A DNA stretch of 64,000 nucleotides from contig NZ_JADKYW010000005.1 in NCBI RefSeq assembly GCF_015355785.1, positions 62,001 to 126,000 on the forward strand, written 5' to 3'. Position numbers and translations under genes: made by a program. The DNA is from Arthrobacter gandavensis (GTDB lineage Bacteria > Actinomycetota > Actinomycetes > Actinomycetales > Micrococcaceae). Below the pieces are notes generated by a model. It was not told where the DNA came from, searched no databases, and saw nothing but the letters and a program-made list of their open reading frames with translations. Shown here in pieces: positions 1 through 8,352 of the stretch (its first letter is position 1; every line of letters starts with the position of its first letter).

Positions 1-693
1 CAGCAGGCGGGCGCAGCGTTCAGCCTCGCTTTGTGCCCGGGCGCGGAGGAGTTCCGCATCGGCCTGGGCCAGTGACAGCTCCGTCCTGGCTGCCTCAGCC
101 TCGGACTTGAGCTGCTGTTCAATCTCCTCATAGCGCCAGGTTCCAAAGAGCCTCTGCAGCAGCTCCGCACGGGAGGTCGCATCAGCGCGCAGGAACGCCG
201 CGAAGTCGCCCTGGGGCAGCATCACCACACGGGTGAACTGCTCGCGGCTCATCCCGAGCAGGTCCTGGATCTCCGTGGCAGCCTCATCATTGCGGGCGGT
301 CTTCTGCACCCACTCCCCCTGGACCAGTTCGCTGAGCAGGGTGCGGGCCTGCTCGGTCACGGTTCCGGTGGCGCTGCCGGCGCGCTTGGCCGGGCGCTCC
401 CACTGCGGCCTCCGGATTACCTTGAACCTTCGGTTCCCGGCGCTGAAATCAAGCAGGACTTCGGGGGCAACACCCGGAGCAGCGTGGTCGCTGCGGAGTT
501 TCCGTGCCTCCTGGCGTGCGCCCGGGACCGATCCGTAGAGCGCAAAGCAAACGGCATCCAGCACACTCGTCTTTCCTGCACCGGTGGGTCCGTTCAGCAG
601 GAAAAGTCCCTGCGCACCGAGTTCATCGAAATCGATTTCCTGACGGCCGGCGAACGGACCAAACGCCTGCATTTCCAGCCGGTGGATCCTCAT
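1..693 (-). CDS. sbcC: Exonuclease SbcCD subunit C, N-terminal part (runs off left edge)
   Basis: SMC-like ATPase subunit of the SbcCD (Rad50-Mre11 type) complex, which opens hairpins and trims DNA ends in the cytoplasm. About 231 N-terminal residues are visible. They begin MRIHRLEMQAFGPF, the usual SbcC opening, and contain the Walker A motif GPTGAGKT at residues 35-42, followed by VMLPQGDFAAFLRA, a conserved SbcC stretch. The sequence then enters a region rich in A, E, L and R, as expected for the start of the long coiled coil. The coiled coil, Walker B and C-terminal lobe lie outside the window. The ATG overlaps the sbcD stop as ATGA, so the two are translationally coupled. Confidence 0.93.
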   Translation of the reverse strand, partial: MRIHRLEMQAFGPFAGRQEIDFDELGAQGLFLLNGPTGAGKTSVLDAVCFALYGSVPGARQEARKLRSDHAAPGVAPEVLLDFSAGNRRFKVIRRPQWERPAKRAGSATGTVTEQARTLLSELVQGEWVQKTARNDEAATEIQDLLGMSREQFTRVVMLPQGDFAAFLRADATSRAELLQRLFGTWRYEEIEQQLKSEAEAARTELSLAQADAELLRARAQSEAERCARLL

Positions 694-1856
694 TTGGCCG
701 CCTCCGCAGCGCTGACTTTCTGAAGCACTTCGGCGAACACGGCCCGCTCTTCGGCCGAGGCTTCCCGTGAGCGCACATGGTCCAGGAACCCGCAGCAGAC
801 ATCAAGATCGTCCGTGGCCCTGGCCAGCCTCCGGCTGTAGCTCTCGTTGACGCCCCGCGGACCCGAGGCCGGATCGAAGGAAAGCACCAGCGTGTCCGGG
901 AAACGCGTCCGGAGCTGCTCCATGGCCTTGGCCGGACGCATGTCATCGGTAAGGGTGACCTGGCACCAGGCGTCCTCAGCGTGGGCATGTGCCGGATCTT
1001 CCAGGAGTTCCCCAAGCGTTCCCCGAAGCACGGCCAGCCGCTTCGGCGCCATCCACGGTACGGGTGCTACCCCGGCCAGGCCGAACGGACTGACGTCCAC
1101 CAGCAGACCTCCTTTCGCCTGGCGCGCTTCGGAGAAGGAGTACGGCAGAGGGGAACCGCTGTACCAGACGTTCGGGGCCAGCTCCTGGCGCCCGTGCAGG
1201 TGGCCCAGCGCGGTGTAGGTAAAGGAGGTGAACAGGTCCAGCGGTACGGCACCTACTCCGCCCACGGACAGGTCCCGTTCGCTGTCCGAGGTGATGCCTC
1301 CTGACGCGAAGGTATGCGCCATGACTACCGGCAGGACCGGTTCACCGGCCTCCCGGCGCTCCTGGACGTCCAGCCGGATTCTTCGAACGGCCTCGCCCAG
1401 TACGCCGGCGTGGCTGGGCGTAACATCGGCGCCAAGCTCGGGCGCTGCGAGCCGCGGTTCCAGGTAGGGAATGCCGTACACCGCCACATTGGCCGTGCCC
1501 TCGCGCAGCAGGACCGGGGAGGTGATCGCTTCGATGCCTGTCCTGAGGTGCACTCCGCCCTGCTCAAAAATACGTCCGCCGAAACCAAGGCGGGCTGCGG
1601 AATCATGGTTGCCGCTGGTGAGGATCACCTTTGCACCTGCTGCCGTGATCCCTGCGAGCGCTTCATCCAGCAGCCGAACCACGTCTACTCCGGGCAGGGC
1701 ACGGTCATAGACGTCCCCGGAGATGAGGACGGCGTGCACCTCCTCGCTGCGGACGGTTTCCAGAAGCTGGTCCAGGAAGGCGTGCTGCGCCTGGAGCATC
1801 CCCACGCCGTGGAAGGAACGGCCCAGGTGCCAGTCGGAAGTGTGCAGGAATCGCAT
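690..1856 (-). CDS. sbcD: Exonuclease SbcCD subunit D
   Basis: Mre11-like nuclease subunit that works with SbcC in repair of hairpins and double-strand ends. The 388-residue protein starts MRFLHTSDWHLG, which carries the first metal-binding D-x-H (D8, H10). The other calcineurin-type phosphoesterase motifs follow in order: SGDVYDR, SGNHDS, VMAHTF and ALGHLHGR. An in-frame ATG 30 nt upstream exists, but the family start is this internal ATG. It lies 7 nt after a TAGTTT hexamer, suggesting a leaderless message. Its stop overlaps the sbcC start. The C-terminal roughly 100 residues are alanine- and glutamate-rich, as in other actinobacterial SbcD. Confidence 0.93.
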   Translation of the reverse strand: MRFLHTSDWHLGRSFHGVGMLQAQHAFLDQLLETVRSEEVHAVLISGDVYDRALPGVDVVRLLDEALAGITAAGAKVILTSGNHDSAARLGFGGRIFEQGGVHLRTGIEAITSPVLLREGTANVAVYGIPYLEPRLAAPELGADVTPSHAGVLGEAVRRIRLDVQERREAGEPVLPVVMAHTFASGGITSDSERDLSVGGVGAVPLDLFTSFTYTALGHLHGRQELAPNVWYSGSPLPYSFSEARQAKGGLLVDVSPFGLAGVAPVPWMAPKRLAVLRGTLGELLEDPAHAHAEDAWCQVTLTDDMRPAKAMEQLRTRFPDTLVLSFDPASGPRGVNESYSRRLARATDDLDVCCGFLDHVRSREASAEERAVFAEVLQKVSAAEAAK

Positions 1857-1863
1857 ACCAATA

Positions 1864-1869
1864 AAACTA
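1864..1869 (-). promoter_or_regulatory. Putative -10 element of sbcD (leaderless start)
   Basis: On the minus strand TAGTTT is followed by 7 nt and then the sbcD ATG. This fits the TANNNT rule of actinobacterial promoters with the transcript starting at the start codon. No convincing -35 hexamer is seen. Confidence 0.45.
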
Positions 1870-1940
1870 CCGCCCGCCGGTGACACAGCAGATTCTCGGG
1901 CCGGGGGCTGGCCGGAGTCTGCTGTGCCGCCTGCGGGCGG
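1870..1940 (-). terminator. Nested inverted repeat after the aquaporin-like gene
   Basis: Two nested repeats: an outer 8-bp stem (CCGCCCGC at 1870-1877 with GCGGGCGG at 1933-1940) and an inner 9-bp stem (CACAGCAGA at 1884-1892 with TCTGCTGTG at 1918-1926). It follows the stop of the minus-strand channel gene and precedes the sbcD start. There is no T tract, so a terminator role is inferred. Confidence 0.35.
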
Positions 1941-1969
1941 CGGTGCGTGCGGTTATACCGCCGGCGATG

Positions 1970-2959
1970 CTAGGAGCGGGGTCCGCCTGTGCCGTTGCCG
2001 TCCGCTTCGTCTTCCTTGGCGGCGTCGTCAGAGTCGGCTTCGAAGAATCCGCGGGCAGCGGCGTCGTCGGACTTCGTCCGGGCGGCGTCCTCACTGCCGG
2101 CAGCTGCTGATTCGGCAGCCGGCTCGGCGGGAAGCTCCTCGTCGTCTGCAACAATCTCATCCTCAACGATCTCGTCTTCGACGACTACCGCGGAAGCGGG
2201 CACCGCGAAATCAAGGCTGCGGTAAATCAGCCCGGTGATGGCCGCGCCCAGCAGCGGTGCAACCCAGAACAGCCACAGCTGCTGGATAGCCCAGGGTTCG
2301 GCGAAGACTGCCACGGCCGTGGAGCGGGCGGGATTGATGGAACCGCCGGTGATGGGAACCAGGAAGGTCAGGAGCGCGGCGTAGGTAACACCGACGGCGA
2401 AGGCACTGGCCGCGCTGGAAAGGCGTGTTCCGGCGCCGAGGAAGACCGCTGTCAGCAGTGCGGCCGCGATGACCTCGGTCAGCAGTGCGCCGGCCAGCGG
2501 GAACTGCGTGGCCGAGTTCTCGGCGAAGCCGTTCGCAACGGCGGCAAAGAACGGCTGCGTCTCCGGAATCTGCGGGTGTCCGGTCATGGAGACCCAGAGG
2601 ATCAGGGCGGCAAACAGTGCACCAACGAGCTGGGCCACGATGTACGGCAGCACTGCCCGCCATGACGTGCGTCCGGCCAGTGCGGAGCCAACGGTGATGG
2701 TGGGCAGGAAATGCCCGCCTGAGATGTACCCGAAGGCAACCATGGCGGCCGCCAGGACCAGCCCGAAGGCCAGCGGAGCAGACAGTCCTCCCGAGGGATT
2801 GAAGAACGCGACGCCCAAGCCCGCCAGCACCAGCAGGAAGGAACCCGCCGCTTCCGCGATGCTGCGGCCCAGGAGCCCGTAGGAGCGCAGGGACGTGATG
2901 GTTGTGCCTTCGGCAGCTGCGGCGCCCGCGCCGGCTGGGTTATGTGGCTCTGCAGTCAT
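1970..2959 (-). CDS. MIP-family (aquaporin-like) channel with altered first NPA motif
   Basis: Predicted inner-membrane channel of 329 residues with six hydrophobic segments between about residues 30 and 250. The second half-helix has the canonical GGSINPARS (N209-P210-A211, then the selectivity-filter Arg212). The first half-helix, where GGHxNPAVT is expected, reads GGHFLPTITVG, so NPA is replaced by LPT (85-87). A C-terminal tail of about 75 residues is rich in Glu, Asp and Ala and is probably disordered and cytoplasmic. The start was set at MTAEPHNPAG; a longer in-frame reading would add a non-family extension. The sequence before the ATG is CCTCCTCC, the complement of a Shine-Dalgarno, so there is no normal ribosome site. 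It is divergent from the glycohydrolase gene. Substrate (water, glycerol or another small solute) cannot be told. Confidence 0.85.
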   Translation of the reverse strand: MTAEPHNPAGAGAAAAEGTTITSLRSYGLLGRSIAEAAGSFLLVLAGLGVAFFNPSGGLSAPLAFGLVLAAAMVAFGYISGGHFLPTITVGSALAGRTSWRAVLPYIVAQLVGALFAALILWVSMTGHPQIPETQPFFAAVANGFAENSATQFPLAGALLTEVIAAALLTAVFLGAGTRLSSAASAFAVGVTYAALLTFLVPITGGSINPARSTAVAVFAEPWAIQQLWLFWVAPLLGAAITGLIYRSLDFAVPASAVVVEDEIVEDEIVADDEELPAEPAAESAAAGSEDAARTKSDDAAARGFFEADSDDAAKEDEADGNGTGGPRS

Positions 2960-3131
2960 TGGAGGAGGTATTCCTATCAGTTGGTGAAGTACATGGTTCC
3001 GTGCGCGCAGTGTCCGGACAGGGCCGCGGCCGCGCAAACACCCCAGCCTTCCACCGCTTCCTGTGAGGCTGCTGGGTGCGCACTGAGCATACACTCGCCC
3101 TCTGCCACGGGAGGGTCCGGCCGCGGAGACC

Positions 3132-3137
3132 TATGCT
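3132..3137 (+). promoter_or_regulatory. Putative -10 element of the ADP-ribosylglycohydrolase gene
   Basis: TATGCT ends 6 nt before the GTG start at 3144. The same hexamer and spacing are found before argS. A leaderless mRNA is likely; no -35 consensus is visible. Confidence 0.45.
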
Positions 3138-3143
3138 GGACTC

Positions 3144-4232
3144 GTGAACAATTCCGTGCCCCTGCCGCAGGCAGATCCTGAACTTTTCCGCTCCAAGGTC
3201 CGGGCGTGCCTGCTGGGCGGCGCCCTCGGCGATGCCCTCGGATACGCGGTTGAATTCGATTCCCTGGACGGCATCCGCGCCCGCTTCGGTACCGCCGGCC
3301 TCACGGACTTCAGCCAGCTGGATAAGCCTGCTCCGGTTTCCGATGACACCCAGATGACCCTGTACACGGTTGACGGGCTGGTGGAGGTACTGCAGTGGGC
3401 CAATGACGGCGTGGGCGCCGATGAGACGGCGTGTCTCTGGCTGTCCTACCTCCGCTGGCTTAAGACGCAGGGTGAGTCCCTGCCGGCCAACGCCCCGTAC
3501 CAGCCGGACCGCTGGATCGATGCCCAGGACGTGCTCCATCACCGGCGGGCTCCCGGCAACGCCTGCCTGTCCGGGCTGCTGACCGGCGAGATGGGCACAA
3601 AGCAGAGGCCCGTGAATGCCGGGTCCAAGGGCTGCGGCACAGTGATGCGCTCCGCGCCCTTTGGTCTGCTCCCCTACGTTTCAGACGAAACTGTCTACAA
3701 ATTCAGCGCCGACGGCGCTGCCCTGACCCACGGGCATCCGTCGGCACTGCACAGCGCCGCCGTCTTCAGCGCGCTGATCCACGACCTGCTTCCCTCCGGA
3801 GCTGCCCTGGAGGACGCTGCCGCTGCAGCCGTGGAGCGAGCCTTGGCCTCCGGGGTGCCCGAGCTGGCCGAACGCCTCGCTGCCGCCGTGCGCCTGGCGG
3901 CTGAAGAGCGCGCCGGCAGGGCAGCTTCCGCCCCGGATCGAATGAAGGATGCGCTGGGAGAAGGCTGGGTTGCCGAGGAAGCACTGGCCATCGGCCTCTA
4001 CGCGGCCCTGGCCGCCTCGGATGCCGGTACGCCGCAGGAACACTTCCGCCGCGCCGTCGCAGTGGCGGTGAACCACGACGGCGCCAGCGACTCTGCTGCC
4101 TCGATGGCGGGAAACATCCTGGGTGTCCTCTACGGGACCGCGGCGCTCCCTGCGGACTGGCTGCAGGCCATCGATGCCCGGGAGACCGTGGAGGCAATGG
4201 CCGACGCCTTCATCGGCGTTACGGCCGGTTAG
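3144..4232 (+). CDS. ADP-ribosylglycohydrolase family protein
   Basis: A 362-residue DraG/ARH-type hydrolase that would remove ADP-ribose from a target or from O-acetyl-ADP-ribose, using two metal ions. Conserved features are GGALGDALG near residues 25-33 and the metal-binding SDDTQM at 66-71. The C-terminal metal motif, usually NHSGDSDS, reads NHDGASDS at 310-317: the first Asp of the D-x-D pair is Ala314, and an Asp appears two residues earlier at 312. No mono-ADP-ribosyltransferase partner lies in the window, so the substrate is unknown. The GTG start follows a TATGCT hexamer by 6 nt. It is convergent with the exonuclease-BRCT gene. Confidence 0.88.
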   Translation: MNNSVPLPQADPELFRSKVRACLLGGALGDALGYAVEFDSLDGIRARFGTAGLTDFSQLDKPAPVSDDTQMTLYTVDGLVEVLQWANDGVGADETACLWLSYLRWLKTQGESLPANAPYQPDRWIDAQDVLHHRRAPGNACLSGLLTGEMGTKQRPVNAGSKGCGTVMRSAPFGLLPYVSDETVYKFSADGAALTHGHPSALHSAAVFSALIHDLLPSGAALEDAAAAAVERALASGVPELAERLAAAVRLAAEERAGRAASAPDRMKDALGEGWVAEEALAIGLYAALAASDAGTPQEHFRRAVAVAVNHDGASDSAASMAGNILGVLYGTAALPADWLQAIDARETVEAMADAFIGVTAG

Positions 4233-4256
4233 CGGGCCCGGAACCGGCGGGCCCGC
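4232..4256. terminator. Bidirectional hairpin between convergent genes
   Basis: A perfect 9-bp inverted repeat GCGGGCCCG/CGGGCCCGC (4232-4240 and 4248-4256) with a 7-nt loop. It starts at the last base of the glycohydrolase stop codon and ends 3 nt before the stop of the opposing gene. There is no T tract on either strand. Confidence 0.5.
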
Positions 4257-4259
4257 AGC

Positions 4260-5273
4260 CTACTGGCTGCCGGCCGGCCAGGTTCCGCCGATCATCTGCA
4301 GGAACTCCGCTTCGGAGAGCACCTCGATGTTCTGCCCGCGGTCGTGCAGTTCCAGCACCCGGCGTGCCTTGCCCGTGACGCGGCCGCCGCGCAGGTCCCC
4401 TGCCTCGAACCCGTCGCCGACCACCAGGACGGTAGTGGACCGGGTGACGTTGCTTGCGGTACGGGCGCCGAGTTCTGCCGCCCGTTCCTTGGCACTCTGC
4501 CGGGGCATGCCCAGGTTCCCGGTAAAGACGACCGTTTGCCCGTAAAGCGGGTGCCCGGGACGGGCGTCCGGGTTGGGCGGCGGATTGACGCCCTCAGACG
4601 GCCAGCCGCTGAAGAACGACGACGCTGCTGCCGCGGCCGCCGTTCCGGTTCCCCGTTCAAGTGCGTCCCGGGTGGCTTTGGAGAGCGGGTCTATTCCGGG
4701 CCGGTAAGCCGGTGCATGGTTGGGCCGCAGCCCCTGCAGGGCGAAATACTCTGCCAGGCTGCCGGCCCCGGAGCGCGCCACAATATCAATGAGGATTCCA
4801 GCGCACGCCCGGGCGTCCGCCGTGGCGTCGTGGTGGTTCTCCAGCGGAACGCCGGCTGCCTCCGCTACGAACGGCAGTGAATGTGAGGGCAGCGAATAGG
4901 TCCGCCGGGACAGGACCACGGTGCAGGCATAGTCATACGCCGGTACTGGAAGCCCGGAAACTTCCAGGGCGGACCGGATGACGCCAAGGTCGAAGGCTGC
5001 GTTGTGGGCCGCCAGGAGGTCATCGCCAATAAAGGCACCGATCTCCGCGAACAGCTCCCCGAACCGCGGCTTTCCTGCCACCTGGTGGGCTTCGATTCCG
5101 TGGATGCGGATATTGCGCCGGTCGAAGAAGTCGTGACCGGCAGGCGGGCGCATCAGCCAGGACGCCTCTTCAACGATCCGTCCGTCCCGGACCTTGCTCA
5201 GGCCGACTGAGCAGGGGGAGCCCCGGAAACCGTTGGCTGTTTCAAAATCAATGGCGGTGAAATCTACGCCCAC
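4260..5273 (-). CDS. DnaQ-like 3'-5' exonuclease with C-terminal BRCT domain
   Basis: A 337-residue fusion. The N-terminal DEDDh exonuclease domain starts MGVDFTAIDFETAN (motif I D-F-E), has HNAAFDLGVI for motif II and HHDATADARACA for motif III. A proline-rich linker near residues 210-240 leads to a BRCT domain beginning GQTVVFTGNLGMPRQSA, the NAD-ligase/RFC-like type that can bind phosphorylated or nicked DNA ends. A role in DNA end processing or repair is inferred; this is not the replicative epsilon subunit with certainty. The reading frame extends into the DedA gene, but the GTG at 5273 lies one base after the DedA stop and places the exonuclease motif at the usual position. Confidence 0.85.
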   Translation of the reverse strand: MGVDFTAIDFETANGFRGSPCSVGLSKVRDGRIVEEASWLMRPPAGHDFFDRRNIRIHGIEAHQVAGKPRFGELFAEIGAFIGDDLLAAHNAAFDLGVIRSALEVSGLPVPAYDYACTVVLSRRTYSLPSHSLPFVAEAAGVPLENHHDATADARACAGILIDIVARSGAGSLAEYFALQGLRPNHAPAYRPGIDPLSKATRDALERGTGTAAAAAASSFFSGWPSEGVNPPPNPDARPGHPLYGQTVVFTGNLGMPRQSAKERAAELGARTASNVTRSTTVLVVGDGFEAGDLRGGRVTGKARRVLELHDRGQNIEVLSEAEFLQMIGGTWPAGSQ

Positions 5274-5274
5274 G

Positions 5275-5973
5275 TCAGGACTCTTCGGCCGCGCGCTGGG
5301 CCTTTCTCCGACGGTAGGAACGGATTTTGGACGTGACGTACCAGATGCCCGCCACAATAACTGCGGCAATGACTATCTTCTGGAAAATCCCGGCGTATTC
5401 CTCCACGATGTGCCAGCTCTCCCCCAGGAAATAACCCGAGAACACGAAGATGCTGTTCCAGATCAGGCTGCCGGCGGTGGTGAGGCCAATGAACTTGGGC
5501 AGGGGCATCTTTTCGATGCCGGCGGGGATTGAGATCAGCGACCTGAAGATGGGAATCATCCGGCCGAAGAAGACGGCTTTGTAGCCGTGCTTCAGGAACC
5601 AGGCCTCGACCTTGTCCACGTCCTCGATATCAACCAGCGGCACCTTCTCGACGATGGCGCGCATGCGGTCCCGGCCCAGCCAGGCGCCGAGCCCGTACAG
5701 CGCCCAGGCGCCGAGGACGGAACCCAGCGTGGTCCAGATCAGTGCCTCGACGATGGAAAAGTTCCCCTGGCTGGCAGCGAATCCAGCCAGTGGGAGGATG
5801 ACTTCGCTCGGCAGCGGGGGGAAGAGGTTTTCAAGTGCGATCGCCAGGCCCGCACCGGGAGCGCCGATGGCTTCCATGATGTCCACGGCCCACTGGGCTA
5901 CCCCTCCCAGGGCCGATGTGGAACTGGCGGGGTCTGCGGCGGCGCTGGTCAGGATACTCATATCGCAACCCAT
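5275..5973 (-). CDS. DedA/SNARE-associated family membrane protein
   Basis: A 232-residue integral membrane protein of the DedA (VTT domain) family, members of which have been linked to lipid carrier flipping and membrane homeostasis. Family signatures are ALENLFPPLPSEVILPLAGF near the N-terminus and FFGRMIPIFRSLISIPAGI in the middle, with the conserved Arg residues present. The C-terminal tail YRRRKAQRAAEES is basic and cytoplasmic. Either Met1 (5973) or Met5 (5961) may be the start; Met1 has an AGGG about 5 nt upstream. The gene ends one base before the GTG of the exonuclease, so the two are probably coupled. Confidence 0.87.
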   Translation of the reverse strand: MGCDMSILTSAAADPASSTSALGGVAQWAVDIMEAIGAPGAGLAIALENLFPPLPSEVILPLAGFAASQGNFSIVEALIWTTLGSVLGAWALYGLGAWLGRDRMRAIVEKVPLVDIEDVDKVEAWFLKHGYKAVFFGRMIPIFRSLISIPAGIEKMPLPKFIGLTTAGSLIWNSIFVFSGYFLGESWHIVEEYAGIFQKIVIAAVIVAGIWYVTSKIRSYRRRKAQRAAEES

Positions 5974-6025
5974 TGTGCCCTACCGTCCTGCCGGACAAGA
6001 ACGAACCCGGCCGCGCCGGGGCGCC

Positions 6026-6046
6026 GCCGCCGCGATCCGCGGCGGC
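6026..6046 (-). terminator. Hairpin after rdgB
   Basis: A 9-bp GC-only inverted repeat (6026-6034 with 6038-6046) around a 3-nt loop, lying 15 nt past the rdgB stop on the minus strand. No T tract follows. Confidence 0.45.
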
Positions 6047-6061
6047 TCCCCGTGTGCTAAA

Positions 6062-6709
6062 TCACGCGCCGCTGCCGGCCGGCGGTGCCGCCAGCACACG
6101 GACTATGGCCGGAAGCAATGCCCGGAATGCCTGTCCGCGGTGGCTGATGGCGTTCTTCTCGCTGCGCGAGAGTTCGGCACAGCTCCGGGTCTCCCCGTCC
6201 GGCTGCAGCACTGGATCATAGCCAAAGCCGCCGGTTCCCCGGGGTTCGGAGAGCAGCGTGCCGCGCAGCTCTCCGCGCTCCACGACGTCCTCTCCGTTGG
6301 GAACAGCCAGGGCTGCCGCACAGATAAACGCTGCACCGCGGTGCTCGGGGCCAATGTCGCCCAGCTGCGCCAGGAGCAGGTCCAGGTTGGCCTGGTCATT
6401 GCCGTGCACGCCGGACCAGCGTGCGGAGAAGATGCCGGGCGCCCCGCCCAGGACGTCGACGGCGAGGCCGGAGTCGTCCGCGATTGCCGGAAGCTTGGCT
6501 GCTTCGGCCACCGCCCTGGCCTTCAGAAGAGAGTTCTCTTCGAACGTGACCCCGGTTTCCGGCACGTCCGGAACGCCTGCTGTTTCGGCGTCAATGACCT
6601 GCGTATCGACGTCGAGCCCGTCGATCCGCCCGCGCAGCAGGTCTCGCAGTTCGTTCAGTTTCCCGGTGTTGCGGGTGGCCAGCACCAGCCGGGGCGCCGG
6701 CGCGTTCAC
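6062..6709 (-). CDS. rdgB: XTP/dITP diphosphatase (HAM1/RdgB)
   Basis: House-cleaning nucleotidase that hydrolyses dITP, XTP and related purine triphosphates to monophosphates, keeping deaminated bases out of nucleic acids. The 215-residue protein has the family opening [14 protein letters not shown], then [17 protein letters not shown] and FSARW, and the C-terminal GGFGYDPVL and SHRGQAF. Its ATG overlaps the rph stop by ATGA, making it the last gene of the murI-MBL-rph-rdgB operon, an order shared with mycobacteria. Length is normal. Confidence 0.95.
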   Translation of the reverse strand: MNAPAPRLVLATRNTGKLNELRDLLRGRIDGLDVDTQVIDAETAGVPDVPETGVTFEENSLLKARAVAEAAKLPAIADDSGLAVDVLGGAPGIFSARWSGVHGNDQANLDLLLAQLGDIGPEHRGAAFICAAALAVPNGEDVVERGELRGTLLSEPRGTGGFGYDPVLQPDGETRSCAELSRSEKNAISHRGQAFRALLPAIVRVLAAPPAGSGA

Positions 6710-7461
6710 GAGGCGGCCAGGGTCTCGCGCTGGATCTCGGCAAGCTGGGAGGTGCCCAGCAGCGCCAGGTCCAGCAGGGCATCCAGCTCGGCACGGTCGA
6801 AAGGAGCGCCTTCGGCGGTGCCCTGCACCTCGACGAACTTTCCGCTTCCGGTGACCACCACGTTCATGTCAGTTTCGGCCCGGACGTCTTCCACGTAGGG
6901 CAGGTCCAGCATCGGCACGCCGTCGATGATTCCCACGCTTACGGCAGCAACGGTGTCCAGCAGGGGGTTGGCGCTGCGTGCCACCAGCTTGTTTTCCTTG
7001 GCCCAGGCCAGCGCGTCCGCCAGTGCCACGTAGGCGCCGGTGATCGCGGCCGTCCGGGTACCGCCGTCGGCCTGCAGGACGTCGCAGTCCAAAACCACGG
7101 TGTTTTCGCCGAGGGCCCGGGTGTCGATCACCGAGCGCAGCGAACGCCCGATCAGGCGGGAGATCTCATGGGTGCGGCCGCCAATCCTGCCCTTCACCGA
7201 CTCGCGGTCGTTTCGGGTGTTCGTGGCGCGCGGAAGCATGGCATATTCGGCCGTGACCCAGCCCTTGCCTTCCCCTTTCAGCCAGCGCGGTACACCCGCA
7301 GTCAGGGAGGCGGTGCACAGCACCCGGGTATTGCCGAATTCGATCAGTGCCGATCCTTCGGCCTGGGTGGACCAGCCGCGGGTGATGCTGATGGTGCGAA
7401 GCTGGTCGGGGGTGCGGCCGTCGGCGCGCAGGGCAGGCGAAGAATTCGGAACTGTAGTCAT
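6706..7461 (-). CDS. rph: Ribonuclease PH
   Basis: Phosphorolytic 3'-5' exoribonuclease that trims tRNA 3' ends. The 251-residue sequence shows the family stretches [69 protein letters not shown] and a C-terminal [18 protein letters not shown]. It sits 9 nt after the MBL-fold gene and overlaps rdgB by 4 nt. A short N-terminal extension before RADGRTP is usual in actinobacteria. Confidence 0.96.
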   Translation of the reverse strand: MTTVPNSSPALRADGRTPDQLRTISITRGWSTQAEGSALIEFGNTRVLCTASLTAGVPRWLKGEGKGWVTAEYAMLPRATNTRNDRESVKGRIGGRTHEISRLIGRSLRSVIDTRALGENTVVLDCDVLQADGGTRTAAITGAYVALADALAWAKENKLVARSANPLLDTVAAVSVGIIDGVPMLDLPYVEDVRAETDMNVVVTGSGKFVEVQGTAEGAPFDRAELDALLDLALLGTSQLAEIQRETLAAS

Positions 7462-7470
7462 GCGGCCAGT

Positions 7471-8352
7471 CTATCGGCCGTGGACCGGCCGTCCCGAGGC
7501 AGGGTGCTCCAGCACTTCGCTCCCGTTCGCGGCCAGCGGCGGCGCGAAGTCGGTGCCGACATCGTAGGAGACACCGGCGACGGCCACGGCCAGGTCACCG
7601 TTGTACGTCTCACGGGCCTCGGCAACGGCGGTGTTCGCATCGTTCCATACCGGCAGGTGAGTGAGCAGCAGCCGGCGTGCCCCGGCGTCTGTTGCCGCCG
7701 CACCGGCACGCTTGCCGGTCAGGTGCACTCCGGCGATGGCGTCGTCGCGCCCCTCGTGGAAGGCGGCTTCGCACAGGAAGACGTCGGTGTCCCGTGCTGC
7801 CTCCACCAGGCCGGGGCATGAGTCGGTATCTCCGGAGTAGGCCAGCGTCCGTACCCGCCGGCTGCCATCCTCTGCGGGCTCCACTGCTTCGACGCGCAGC
7901 GCGTACGCCTCCTCCGCCGGGTGGGCCACGGGATACGGAGTCACGGTAAGCGGGCCGATCCGGACGGGTTCGCGGGCCTGCCACTGCAGGAACTCGAAAT
8001 CTTCGTGCATGCCCGGATCCGGTTCCAGCCCATAGGCAACCGCGATCCGGTCCGCGGTCGCGGCGGGTCCGTAGACCTTGACCCGGTCACGTCCCCACCC
8101 GGCCGGATCCCAGTGGACCGCCACGTGCAGTCCGCACAGGTCCATGAAGTGGTCCGGGTGCAGGTGCGTGATAAGGACGGCATCGATGTCCTTCAGGTCC
8201 ATGTAGCGCTGCAGGGTCCCCAATGAGCCGTTGCCCAGGTCAAGCAGGATTCGCCAGTCACGGACGCCGTCATTGGCTGTCACCAGGTAGCAGGAGGCAG
8301 GCGAGGCCGGTCCGGGGAAGGACCCGGAGCACCCCACGATCGTCAGTTTCAT
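7471..8352 (-). CDS. MBL-fold metallohydrolase (Rv1339-like)
   Basis: A 293-residue metallo-beta-lactamase-fold enzyme. The metal-binding signature [11 protein letters not shown] is at about residues 61-71, and further ligands are likely in AYSGDTD and in the C-terminal LTHLPVW. The tRNase Z/phosphodiesterase-like arrangement and the position between murI and rph match mycobacterial Rv1339, reported as an atypical cyclic-nucleotide phosphodiesterase. cAMP hydrolysis is therefore plausible, but the sequence alone cannot separate this from another phosphodiester activity. The ATG overlaps the murI stop by 4 nt, and rph follows after 9 nt. Confidence 0.85.
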   Translation of the reverse strand: MKLTIVGCSGSFPGPASPASCYLVTANDGVRDWRILLDLGNGSLGTLQRYMDLKDIDAVLITHLHPDHFMDLCGLHVAVHWDPAGWGRDRVKVYGPAATADRIAVAYGLEPDPGMHEDFEFLQWQAREPVRIGPLTVTPYPVAHPAEEAYALRVEAVEPAEDGSRRVRTLAYSGDTDSCPGLVEAARDTDVFLCEAAFHEGRDDAIAGVHLTGKRAGAAATDAGARRLLLTHLPVWNDANTAVAEARETYNGDLAVAVAGVSYDVGTDFAPPLAANGSEVLEHPASGRPVHGR

